Below are positions 8,411 to 16,482 of a DNA stretch of 64,000 nt, in pieces. The notes beneath the pieces were generated by a model. The model did no database searches and was not told the origin of the DNA. It worked only from the letters and a program-made list of their open reading frames with translations. Origin of the DNA: Parabacteroides sp. (lineage in GTDB: Bacteria; Bacteroidota; Bacteroidia; Bacteroidales; Tannerellaceae); the NCBI GenBank assembly GCA_019417325.1, contig DXVO01000025.1:7728-71727 (forward strand), given 5' to 3'. Both the position numbers and the translations under genes were made by a program. The stretch's first letter is position 1; every line of letters begins with the position of its first letter.

Positions 8411-11221
8411 TCAAAAATCAATACTCAACTGCATTACAAATGTCCGCGGAGCAGATACAGCCATCGGACGGGTAGAATATTCCTTATTCAACAGGTTATT
8501 GATAAGGAACATGAATTTAACCTCGTCTGTTACTTTCACACCGGCTCTGAAGTCCATTATAAAATAAGGTCTGTTCATCCGGTCCCAGTAAGTAGCAAGC
8601 GTTTCACCATCCACATTCCCGAATAAAAGCTGGCGGATATGATCCATTGGCTCTAAACGCCCGAGCGGTTTTTCGCGTTCATCTACCATCAGATAGTCAA
8701 CTGCAAGGGTTTTGCTCTTCCAGGTCATGTTCACACCTAAATCGATGCGTTTCCACTGGAAGTCAATAACTCCTTTCACTGTATGTTTCTGACGATATTT
8801 CAGATACTTGGAGTTATTGGACTTCTCTTTCATCTGGAGAGGGTCAGTGTAGGTATCTTCTAATTCATTCCGTTTTTTATAATCAACATCTTCAGGTTCC
8901 AGATACACATATCCTAAATTAAACAGCAAACGGGTATTTTTATTGAAATCGTATGTTCCGTTTGCAGAAATCTCGGCTCCATAAATACGGGCTTTGGATA
9001 CATTATGGAATTGTGCTCCAATGCCGAATCCATCACCGGAAGAAATCATACTGATAACATCCGATACACTATTGATCGGTTTATAAGTCGTATTATTAAA
9101 CAGACCGAACTGGAATTCAACCATATTCCGGTACTGTGTATAGAAAGCACCCAAGTCGACAAACCCCGTCAGGTTTCCGATTTTATATCCTTGCTTCAAA
9201 CCGACTTCCGCATTAAAGCCTTTTTCTGCTTGCAAATTATAGTTAGGATAAATACCGACTCCACCAATATCTTTACGTGCATATTTTTCCGTAATAGACG
9301 GGTTACGGTATCCTTGTCCGAAACTGGCACGAAGGAAACTATACTGTGCCAATTGATAATTTAAACCAGCACGAAATACCGGACGTACAGGAATATATCC
9401 TCCAAATATTTTTGTATCTGATTCACGATAAAAATTATCCACACGATAATATTCGGCACGCACCCCGGCAGAAACACTCAAACGGTCGAAGAAGCGTTGG
9501 TCATACTGGAAAAAAGCTGCCACATTATCACTTTGATGGACACCTGTAGTCCGCGAATCCGAACGAAGATGTTCGTAAGTTCCACCTGCTGTAATCTGAG
9601 CACCGCTTTCCCATTGTTTATTAAACTGGTAATCCAAATAATAATTATAGGTAGCATCAATACCATTTCCTTTATTAGCAATCCTGTTTGAATTAAATAC
9701 ATTTGCCAACCAGGGTATGGCATCAGCCGTACCACTCGGCAAACCATGATTCATTGTCCATGAAATCAAATCGCAATAATCTGCAGTCGTTGCATTAGGA
9801 AACACTTTACCCAAAGAGTTATACAAACCATTTACCATGCCATCCCAATCTCCCTGCAAAGCAGGCTGGATAACCGGATAAAAAACACTCAGGTCACCAT
9901 TGGCAATCTTTCCAATCGCATCCATGTCCGTTCCCATATCACCCAGTATATCCATTATACCTTTCTCTTCAGTTGGTTGGAAAATATTATCGCCACGATA
10001 GTAGAAGCGTCCTCTGAAACGATGGGTTGTCTGTTTTTCCCGGTTCGTATAATTCAGGAACGGATCAATGTAAAATGAATTGCCTTCACGTCCCATATTG
10101 GAAAAAGCTGACGGCCGATAAGGATCTTTCGGTGAACGCCAAATAAAGAAATCGGCATAACGGTTCGACAGGAAGTTTGTATTAAAACCATAATTCAATA
10201 TTTTCTCTCCCATATCCGGCTGATGGTAAGTAAGATTTCCCCCCACACGAAAACGCTTATTAAATCCCTGTTGACGGTATCCTTCATCAGTAAACAAGTT
10301 CAAGCCTCCCGATACATCAAAGTTACCGATACGGCGTGAATGAGACACATCAAAACCTTCATACAAAGGATTACGAACTCCGCTCAGCACACTATTGCGC
10401 AAAAACGGTTTCACCGGATATTTTCCTTCTTTCCAAAAACTTTTATCACTCCATCTGTAGTTATCGTTTGCCGGATCTCCATAAATACCGACATAGGCAC
10501 CGATATGTGTTTTCGGAGTCAACCCCGGACGTGCAGTACGAACATTAATAACTCCGTTTAAAGCAGATGAACCGTATAATACGGAAGAAGCCCCTTTGAT
10601 AATTTCAACCTGCTCGATGTTCTCCATCGGAATAGAATTCCAGTTTATCTCGCCGGAACCCGGAGTCAGGACAGACATCCCGTCCATCAAAATTTGACTG
10701 CGTGCACCTACTCCATAAGCCCAACCGGCTCCACCACGGATAGAGGGTTGTTTATCATTCACATCAACACCTGGAAGGATATTCAGGGTAGAAGTCAAGT
10801 CTGTTGGAGCTTGTTTGGCAATATCTCCTGCCTTCAGCAAATCCATCGACACAGTAATATCGCTTAATTTCTGCTCGAAACGTCCGGCACTTACCACCAC
10901 ATCTTGTAGCAAGTTCGTACTTGCATTCATATAAATATCTTTTGTAATGGTCTTGCTTTTACCGATTACAATCGGCAAGTGCACATCATCGTAGCCAACA
11001 TAACTGAACACCAGGTCGACCCCACCTTCAGGTACATTAATTACATAAGCACCATCCACATCTGAAATGACACCCTGCGTATCTTTTAATTTATAGGAGA
11101 TATTGACACCAACCAAAGGTTCATTAGTTTCATCATCATATACATGCCCTTTCAATGTTTGCCCGACAGCAGGTACAGACGACAGTATAAAGAGTATAAT
11201 TATTGAATATAAAGTCTTCAT
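8411..11221 (-). CDS. TonB-dependent outer membrane receptor with CarboxypepD_reg-like N-terminal domain
   Basis: A 936-residue receptor with signal peptide (cleavage after SSVPAVGQ), a CarboxypepD_reg-like domain (about 22-100, GHVYDDETNEPLVGVNI), a TonB-box-like segment (QDVVVSAGR), a plug domain (about 120-225, with IRGGAGWAYG and IEIIKGA-like VEIIKGASSVLYG) and a large C-terminal beta-barrel ending in Phe (MQLSIDF). It lacks the SusC length and has no SusD partner, so it looks like a siderophore, cobalamin or other nutrient receptor rather than a PUL importer. It is co-transcribed with the lipoprotein gene 17 bp upstream; the ligand is unknown. Confidence 0.92.
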   Translation of the reverse strand: MKTLYSIIILFILSSVPAVGQTLKGHVYDDETNEPLVGVNISYKLKDTQGVISDVDGAYVINVPEGGVDLVFSYVGYDDVHLPIVIGKSKTITKDIYMNASTNLLQDVVVSAGRFEQKLSDITVSMDLLKAGDIAKQAPTDLTSTLNILPGVDVNDKQPSIRGGAGWAYGVGARSQILMDGMSVLTPGSGEINWNSIPMENIEQVEIIKGASSVLYGSSALNGVINVRTARPGLTPKTHIGAYVGIYGDPANDNYRWSDKSFWKEGKYPVKPFLRNSVLSGVRNPLYEGFDVSHSRRIGNFDVSGGLNLFTDEGYRQQGFNKRFRVGGNLTYHQPDMGEKILNYGFNTNFLSNRYADFFIWRSPKDPYRPSAFSNMGREGNSFYIDPFLNYTNREKQTTHRFRGRFYYRGDNIFQPTEEKGIMDILGDMGTDMDAIGKIANGDLSVFYPVIQPALQGDWDGMVNGLYNSLGKVFPNATTADYCDLISWTMNHGLPSGTADAIPWLANVFNSNRIANKGNGIDATYNYYLDYQFNKQWESGAQITAGGTYEHLRSDSRTTGVHQSDNVAAFFQYDQRFFDRLSVSAGVRAEYYRVDNFYRESDTKIFGGYIPVRPVFRAGLNYQLAQYSFLRASFGQGYRNPSITEKYARKDIGGVGIYPNYNLQAEKGFNAEVGLKQGYKIGNLTGFVDLGAFYTQYRNMVEFQFGLFNNTTYKPINSVSDVISMISSGDGFGIGAQFHNVSKARIYGAEISANGTYDFNKNTRLLFNLGYVYLEPEDVDYKKRNELEDTYTDPLQMKEKSNNSKYLKYRQKHTVKGVIDFQWKRIDLGVNMTWKSKTLAVDYLMVDEREKPLGRLEPMDHIRQLLFGNVDGETLATYWDRMNRPYFIMDFRAGVKVTDEVKFMFLINNLLNKEYSTRPMAVSAPRTFVMQLSIDF

Positions 11222-11238
11222 CGTGATTAATTCTTTTT

Positions 11239-12531
11239 TTAATTGAATGTTTGTTCTTTACTTAAATAGAGCCCGACTTCAATCGGAATAGCATTCACAT
11301 TGTCCCGAATCTTAATAAGAATAGATTTTAAGGTTTCCCCCTTCAACAAGACCTCTATCAGAGCCATATATTCAGCAGGTACTACATCCTGCAATAATTC
11401 CTTCAACGACTTATCCAGCGTATCGGCAGGAATCACAGCCAGTGCCACATCAAACAGCAGGAAGAAATCCTGAATTTCTTCTTTCTTCAAAACAAGGATT
11501 ACGTCGCCCGCATACCGTTCATAGGATTTCCCATTATCAACCGGCTGATATTCCTTTTTATCATTTTTACGAATCACCAACTTAACACCTGTCGTACTCC
11601 AGGTATTTAATTTTTTATAAATCTGATCCAGGGCATCCCCTACATCAGTAGAGTCTCCGGTTTCAGATTTGGTCTTGTTCAACTCTGCCTGACGGATAAT
11701 CATATCAATATTCGGAGTAACATACAAATCCGAATCATTCTTCACATAATAAGTTGCCAGATTCAGAGGTGAGGCTTTCCAATCTGTCGAAGGACGTCCC
11801 ATTACACCATATCCGGTAATAAGTTTACTTATCGTCATGCTATCCGGCAGTGGAGCATAAGCCGAAGTGATATTTCCATCCGGATTAAACGTTACGCCAT
11901 CTAAAACAGAACTCACGGCATTTCCAAAAATCTTATTAATAACAAGGCCATACACTAATCCAATTAATGTACTACTGTTTCCACCCGGACCTCCTACACC
12001 ATTGTAAGTGGTATTGTGATAGGTATATTTATTAATCTCATCCGCATCCTGCTCTATTTCAGGTGCCTTATTATGAACAATATACCATTCACCCTGGGTG
12101 GTAAGCTGGTTTCCCGCAATTTCCACATCAGTCAGGTTCATGATCATTTTTCCTTCTTTCACACTACCTTCATAGTGAAAAGTTGTTCCATTGGTTCCCG
12201 TACTATTTCCAGAAAAGCTATAACTGTCACTCTTGGCAAGAAGGGTTACATTATTAATTGACGTTTCTTTTTCCCCCGGTAATATGCCAAGCAGCGTTAT
12301 ATCTGCATTTCCGGGATCTTTCATTTTAAAGTAAACGTCTTTGCCAATAAGCACTTGTCCGCTATAGGTTAATGTTAAGGTTGTGTCGCCTCCCATACTC
12401 AATTTATTCGAATATCTGGCATTCACCTGTTCGGGTGAAGGGCCATCATATTTTTCACCTTTATCGCAGGCAACAAAAGAAATAAACAAACACACAACTG
12501 GAAATAAACGGAGTAATAGGTTTCGCTTCAT
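11239..12531 (-). CDS. Bacteroidales lipoprotein of unknown function paired with a TonB-dependent receptor
   Basis: A protein of 430 residues from the ATG at 12531. That start has a good AGGAGG ribosome site eight bases upstream and gives a clean lipoprotein signal (LLRLFPVVCLFISFVAC), whereas the longer reading from 12570 buries the signal. The body has beta-rich repeats in the first half (GGDTTLTLTYSGQVLIG, then a lipocalin-like alternation) and a helical second half. I do not recognise it with certainty; it resembles DUF4925-type Bacteroidales lipoproteins. It sits directly upstream of, and probably works with, the receptor at 8411-11221, perhaps as its surface accessory. Confidence 0.75.
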   Translation of the reverse strand: MKRNLLLRLFPVVCLFISFVACDKGEKYDGPSPEQVNARYSNKLSMGGDTTLTLTYSGQVLIGKDVYFKMKDPGNADITLLGILPGEKETSINNVTLLAKSDSYSFSGNSTGTNGTTFHYEGSVKEGKMIMNLTDVEIAGNQLTTQGEWYIVHNKAPEIEQDADEINKYTYHNTTYNGVGGPGGNSSTLIGLVYGLVINKIFGNAVSSVLDGVTFNPDGNITSAYAPLPDSMTISKLITGYGVMGRPSTDWKASPLNLATYYVKNDSDLYVTPNIDMIIRQAELNKTKSETGDSTDVGDALDQIYKKLNTWSTTGVKLVIRKNDKKEYQPVDNGKSYERYAGDVILVLKKEEIQDFFLLFDVALAVIPADTLDKSLKELLQDVVPAEYMALIEVLLKGETLKSILIKIRDNVNAIPIEVGLYLSKEQTFN

Positions 12532-12662
12532 TTTATCCTCCTTTTTAACTATTTTATAAATTTTGGACAAAGGTCGTGTATAAACAACTGTGAATCAATC
12601 TCCATATTTGTGAAATGATGTTCTATTTTTAATAATAGAAATAGAGTATAAGAAAAAAAGCG

Positions 12663-12670
12663 TACTTTTG
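12663..12670 (+). promoter_or_regulatory. Candidate -7 box for the AraC-type regulator
   Basis: TACTTTTG fits TANNTTTG and lies 25 nt before the ATG at 12696. No good -33 TTTG was found. Confidence 0.45.
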
Positions 12671-12695
12671 ACTGTAGAACTTTAATCCGCTATTT

Positions 12696-13541
12696 ATGAA
12701 TGACAGTATTCCTAAACTGGACCTACCGGTTGATTTCATTGTAGGAGACAACATTACCGGAGAAATACTGAACCTGTACGGACGTTTTCCTTGTAAAATA
12801 AAGGCAGGTATTTTCGTTTTATGCCAGTGTGGACAAATTCGTGCCACAATTAACCTTAAAGAGTACACGATCGGAGCTTCCTCTTTTGTCACCCTCTTAC
12901 CCAACAGTTTCATTCAAATACATGAAGTTTCGGATGATATCCATCTCTATTTTGCAGGTTTTTCTTCTGCATTTATGGATAGTGTCAATTATATAAAAAC
13001 AGCAATAGATTTTTTACCGGGAACCGTAGAAAGCCCTATTATTTCTTTACCTAAAGATCTTATTCCTCTATATGAAGATGCTTTTTCTTTATTAATGAAA
13101 TGCTATTCGCTTCCTAATACACTTCGGAATCCGGAAATAACCCGCTCCGTCCTTAACATATTTCTTCATGGGACTTCGGAACTATACAAAAATATCGGTC
13201 CTCTGAAACAACCGAATATAACACGTGAAAGGGAGATTTACAGAGAATTTATTAAATTGGTTATGAGTCACTATGTAAAGGAACATTCGGTCTCTTTTTA
13301 TGCAAAGAAACTGAGTATTACTTTGCCTCACCTTTGTTCCACCATCCGAAAAGTAACAGGGGCTACTCCTATGCAAATTATAACTAATATCATTGTTATG
13401 GATGCCAAAGCCCAGCTGAAATCGACCGATTTTTCCGTAAAACAAATCGCCTATTCGCTGAGCTTCAACAACCTTTCTTTCTTTAACAAATATTTCCGGC
13501 AACATGTAGGGATGACACCACAGGAATACCGGAATAGTTAA
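12696..13541 (+). CDS. AraC family transcriptional regulator
   Basis: A 281-residue protein. Residues 1-150 are probably a cupin-type ligand or dimerisation domain, and the C-terminal 100 residues form a double helix-turn-helix AraC domain, ending with the typical NNLSFFNKYFRQHVGMTPQEYR. It is divergent from the lipoprotein/TonB receptor operon (8411-12531) and convergent, with five bases between stops, with the GH125 gene of the mannan PUL. Divergence makes the receptor operon the likelier target. The N-terminal FFLHGTSELY-like region gives no ligand clue. Confidence 0.88.
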   Translation: MNDSIPKLDLPVDFIVGDNITGEILNLYGRFPCKIKAGIFVLCQCGQIRATINLKEYTIGASSFVTLLPNSFIQIHEVSDDIHLYFAGFSSAFMDSVNYIKTAIDFLPGTVESPIISLPKDLIPLYEDAFSLLMKCYSLPNTLRNPEITRSVLNIFLHGTSELYKNIGPLKQPNITREREIYREFIKLVMSHYVKEHSVSFYAKKLSITLPHLCSTIRKVTGATPMQIITNIIVMDAKAQLKSTDFSVKQIAYSLSFNNLSFFNKYFRQHVGMTPQEYRNS

Positions 13542-13546
13542 AAATA

Positions 13547-15040
13547 TTATCCCAAATTATTCAGGACATCCACTTTTCCTTCATTTACCAAGCGGTAAAT
13601 CATTTCACCGAACAACGTGTTTACCCAAGCAAACCATGAACGTGTGAAATTTTTAGGATCATCCTTATGGAATGATTCGTGCATAAATCCGGTATCTCCG
13701 TCCGTATCACGCAACATCTTAACGCATGCACGGATTTCTTCTTTATCACTTGTCGTATTACAACGCATAATAATACTCATCGGCCAGATAAAATCGAATC
13801 CGATATGTGGACCGCCAATGCCTTCGCCAGCTTTACCTTTGAAGAAATAAGGATTAGAATGGCTTAATACCAATTTACGGGTATTCTGATATACAGGATC
13901 ATTCACATCCACACAGCCCAGATAAGGCAAAGCAAGCAGACTCGGAACATTTGCATCATCCATAAAAACATGGTTGTAAAAACCGTCTACTTCGAAAGCA
14001 TACACCTTGCCGAACTCAGGATGCTTAATAATTCCGTATTTCTCTATCGCTGCATGTACTTCATCGGCAAGAGAATCACAATTACGGGCAAATTCATTAT
14101 TTTTCTTGATTTCACGCATCATTTCTGCCAGTTGACGGAGAGATGTAACTGCGAATAAATTAGAAGGGATAAGGAATCCGAACAAGGTTGCATCATCTGA
14201 TGGACGGAATGAAGAAACAATTAATCCAACAGGATTAACAGGGCTTCCATAACCATCGTTCAGTAAAGTGTCCCCCTGACGGTCAGTCTTACGAGTAAAT
14301 TTATACGGTCCGAGACCATCCTTACGTTGTTGTTCTTTAAAAGTCTTATATACTTTTTCCATTGCACTCATCCAATCCGCATCGAAAGGAGAAGTATCGC
14401 CGGTTTTTTTCCAGAAATGATAAGCCAAACGGATAGGGTAACACAATGAGTCTATCTCCCATTTACGTTCGTGCAATTCTTTTTTCATCACTGTATTATC
14501 ACTTTCCCATTCACTGCCAGTAGGTCCTTCATTAAAACCGTTTGCATAAGGATCGATATTAATACACCAAGTCTGACGGTTAATAACACCGGCAAGCATC
14601 GTTTTTACTTTCGGGTCCTGATTAGCAAACTGAATATGAGGAAATACCTGTGCTGAAGAATCACGCAACCACATGGCATGAATATCACCGGTCAATACAA
14701 AAGTATCCGGTTTGCCATTCTTAATCGTATGTTCGCAAGTCGTATCCAATGTATTTGGAAAACAGTTTTCGAACATCCAGGCAAGTTTCGGGTCTTTCAA
14801 CTGTTTTTTGGTAGAAGCAATCGCTTTCTCCACAGCTTCCGAAGTAAACTGACGTTTATCCAGCGGAGGACGTTTACATACATATTGGAGCGTTGAAGCT
14901 GAGATTGAAGTTGCACTATCAGTCGGAGCTGCCATACCGCTGCTTGCTTTACCTGCCAATTCGGCAAACGAGTTTTGCCCTACTACCAGACCTGCCAGAG
15001 AAAGACCGCCTGCTTTTAAGAAATTTCTTCGTGTTGTCAT
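13547..15040 (-). CDS. GH125 exo-alpha-1,6-mannosidase
   Basis: A 497-residue glycoside hydrolase family 125 enzyme, which removes non-reducing alpha-1,6-mannose from alpha-mannans and trimmed N-glycans. The (alpha/alpha)6-barrel carries the family signature TGDIHAMWLRDSSAQVFPH and a downstream HESFHKDDPKNFTRSWFAW block. The N terminus MTTRRNFLKAGGLSLAGLVVG is a twin-arginine signal, so the protein is exported folded, probably to the periplasm. It is the last gene of the mannan PUL, nine bases after GH76. Expected role: final degradation of imported alpha-1,6-manno-oligosaccharides to mannose. Confidence 0.95.
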   Translation of the reverse strand: MTTRRNFLKAGGLSLAGLVVGQNSFAELAGKASSGMAAPTDSATSISASTLQYVCKRPPLDKRQFTSEAVEKAIASTKKQLKDPKLAWMFENCFPNTLDTTCEHTIKNGKPDTFVLTGDIHAMWLRDSSAQVFPHIQFANQDPKVKTMLAGVINRQTWCINIDPYANGFNEGPTGSEWESDNTVMKKELHERKWEIDSLCYPIRLAYHFWKKTGDTSPFDADWMSAMEKVYKTFKEQQRKDGLGPYKFTRKTDRQGDTLLNDGYGSPVNPVGLIVSSFRPSDDATLFGFLIPSNLFAVTSLRQLAEMMREIKKNNEFARNCDSLADEVHAAIEKYGIIKHPEFGKVYAFEVDGFYNHVFMDDANVPSLLALPYLGCVDVNDPVYQNTRKLVLSHSNPYFFKGKAGEGIGGPHIGFDFIWPMSIIMRCNTTSDKEEIRACVKMLRDTDGDTGFMHESFHKDDPKNFTRSWFAWVNTLFGEMIYRLVNEGKVDVLNNLG

Positions 15041-15049
15041 CTTTGTATT

Positions 15050-16240
15050 TTATTTAATGTTACTGATTTCTGAAAATAATTCAATCATACAGGCATTGTC
15101 GAGCAACCATTTATGCTCTTTTGTTTTAACGCCCGTCCAATCGTTGTCAAGGAACCCGTTTGCATCCCGGGTATGCTCCCAAGCATAATGTGCATTATCC
15201 GCCATCGTTCGAATATATTCCGGATTCTGGTCCTCCTCATAGAGCGCCACCAAACCACGTAATAAAATCACATTAAACCAGGGACTGGCTGTAAAGAAAC
15301 GCGTTTTCGTTCCATCCATGCCTTCTCTCACCTCGGTAAAACGATGGTAAGCACCGGCTGCTGTTTCCTTTGCATCCTCCAGATAAGATTCATCTCCTGA
15401 ATTCTGGTATAATAAGACTCCAGCCTGTATCATCTGACCGCTGTTATATGTATATTTTGCTTTATCCACACTCCCGTCCAGACGCACATTATCCCAGTAA
15501 ACAAAGTCCTCGGGATCACGCAGATTCTTTTTAGTCCAGTCATACGTTTTTTTAGCCTGCTCCAGATAAACGCTGTCCTTAGTCAGATTGTACAGCTTCA
15601 TACAGAGAACAGCCGCCGGCGCATTCGAACAGGTATTTTTAGAAGTCTTCTTCTGCTCACACCAATAAATACCACCCCCCAGCACGTCGTCCCACCCGCT
15701 AAAAATGTAATCATAAAGAGCGACTGCTTTTTCCAGATATTTATCATTTTTAGTCAGGGCATACAGATCACAATAATCGATTGCCAACCAGTCGTTATCA
15801 TCATAGAAACGATCACTTTCACCATTAAACATGGGATAACTTTGATAGCAGAAAGGTTCACGTATATTATCCCAGTACAACTCGAGTCCGGGAAGGATAC
15901 GTTCTTCCAGTATTTTCAAATATTTATTATCACCAGTCGTTTTATAAAGAGCTATGCCTCCGGACAGCATGCCGGAATAAGGCCATAGAAAAGATACTTC
16001 CTGATTTCGTTTCTGTTCCGAACCTTCTGCCAGATAAGTAACCTGGTTCTCCGAATTTGCCGGATATGTTTCTTGCAGCAGACCATATTTCTTTACTTCA
16101 TATTTACTCAGAATATTAGTAAGCATAGTATCTGCAATTGAAATATCCCGATTCGCCCCAGACACATCCGGTGTAATATTGCAAGATGTTCCTAAAACAA
16201 TACATCCTGCCAGGATTATTGAAAAACCTTTTAGTTTCAT
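15050..16240 (-). CDS. GH76 alpha-1,6-mannanase, lipoprotein, probably periplasmic
   Basis: A 396-residue GH76 enzyme cleaving alpha-1,6-mannosidic backbone bonds inside the chain. The family's consecutive catalytic aspartates are visible in RFYDDNDW (Asp147-148). The lipobox LGTSC puts the lipidated Cys at residue 20. The residues after it (NITPDV) lack the acidic surface-export signal of Bacteroidetes lipoproteins, so I infer a periplasmic location and a role on imported oligosaccharides. A second GH76 in the locus (21051-22175) has that signal. A TATCTTTG box 36 nt upstream may give a separate transcript for this gene and GH125. Confidence 0.93.
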   Translation of the reverse strand: MKLKGFSIILAGCIVLGTSCNITPDVSGANRDISIADTMLTNILSKYEVKKYGLLQETYPANSENQVTYLAEGSEQKRNQEVSFLWPYSGMLSGGIALYKTTGDNKYLKILEERILPGLELYWDNIREPFCYQSYPMFNGESDRFYDDNDWLAIDYCDLYALTKNDKYLEKAVALYDYIFSGWDDVLGGGIYWCEQKKTSKNTCSNAPAAVLCMKLYNLTKDSVYLEQAKKTYDWTKKNLRDPEDFVYWDNVRLDGSVDKAKYTYNSGQMIQAGVLLYQNSGDESYLEDAKETAAGAYHRFTEVREGMDGTKTRFFTASPWFNVILLRGLVALYEEDQNPEYIRTMADNAHYAWEHTRDANGFLDNDWTGVKTKEHKWLLDNACMIELFSEISNIK

Positions 16241-16275
16241 GATTTTTTAAGTTAGCCTAAAGATTAAAATTTTGA

Positions 16276-16283
16276 CAAAGATA
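16276..16283 (-). promoter_or_regulatory. Candidate internal -7 box for GH76-GH125
   Basis: TATCTTTG on the minus strand, 36 nt before the GH76 start. Together with the terminator upstream at 16422-16468 it suggests the last two PUL genes can be transcribed separately. No clear -33 TTTG is seen. Confidence 0.45.
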
Positions 16284-16421
16284 ATGAAATACAAAAACCG
16301 ACCTATAGTGAAAGCCTAAGAATTAACAAATCAAGACACTACACCTTTGTTAAAAAGCATCACATACAAAGCGGATTTAAATATGATATATACTAATTCC
16401 ATAGTATTCCCGCAGAAAAGG

Positions 16422-16468
16422 GAGGGACCCTCAGGTACATTAGACACCTGAAATATCCCTCTTTTTTC
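16422..16468 (-). terminator. Terminator-like hairpin after the unrecognised mannan-PUL enzyme
   Basis: Arms GAGGGA..TCAGGT and ACCTGA..TCCCTC form a two-part stem just after the stop codon of the 16483-18711 gene. A run of T lies on the plus-strand side (CTTTTTTC) and a shorter CCTTTTC follows on the minus side, so it could act in either direction. Confidence 0.55.
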
Positions 16469-16482
16469 ATTTATCTATTTAA

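Noticed and set aside
12629..12913. 94-residue open frame antisense to the AraC regulator start
   Set aside because: Overlaps a clear AraC-family gene and its promoter region; composition is not protein-like.
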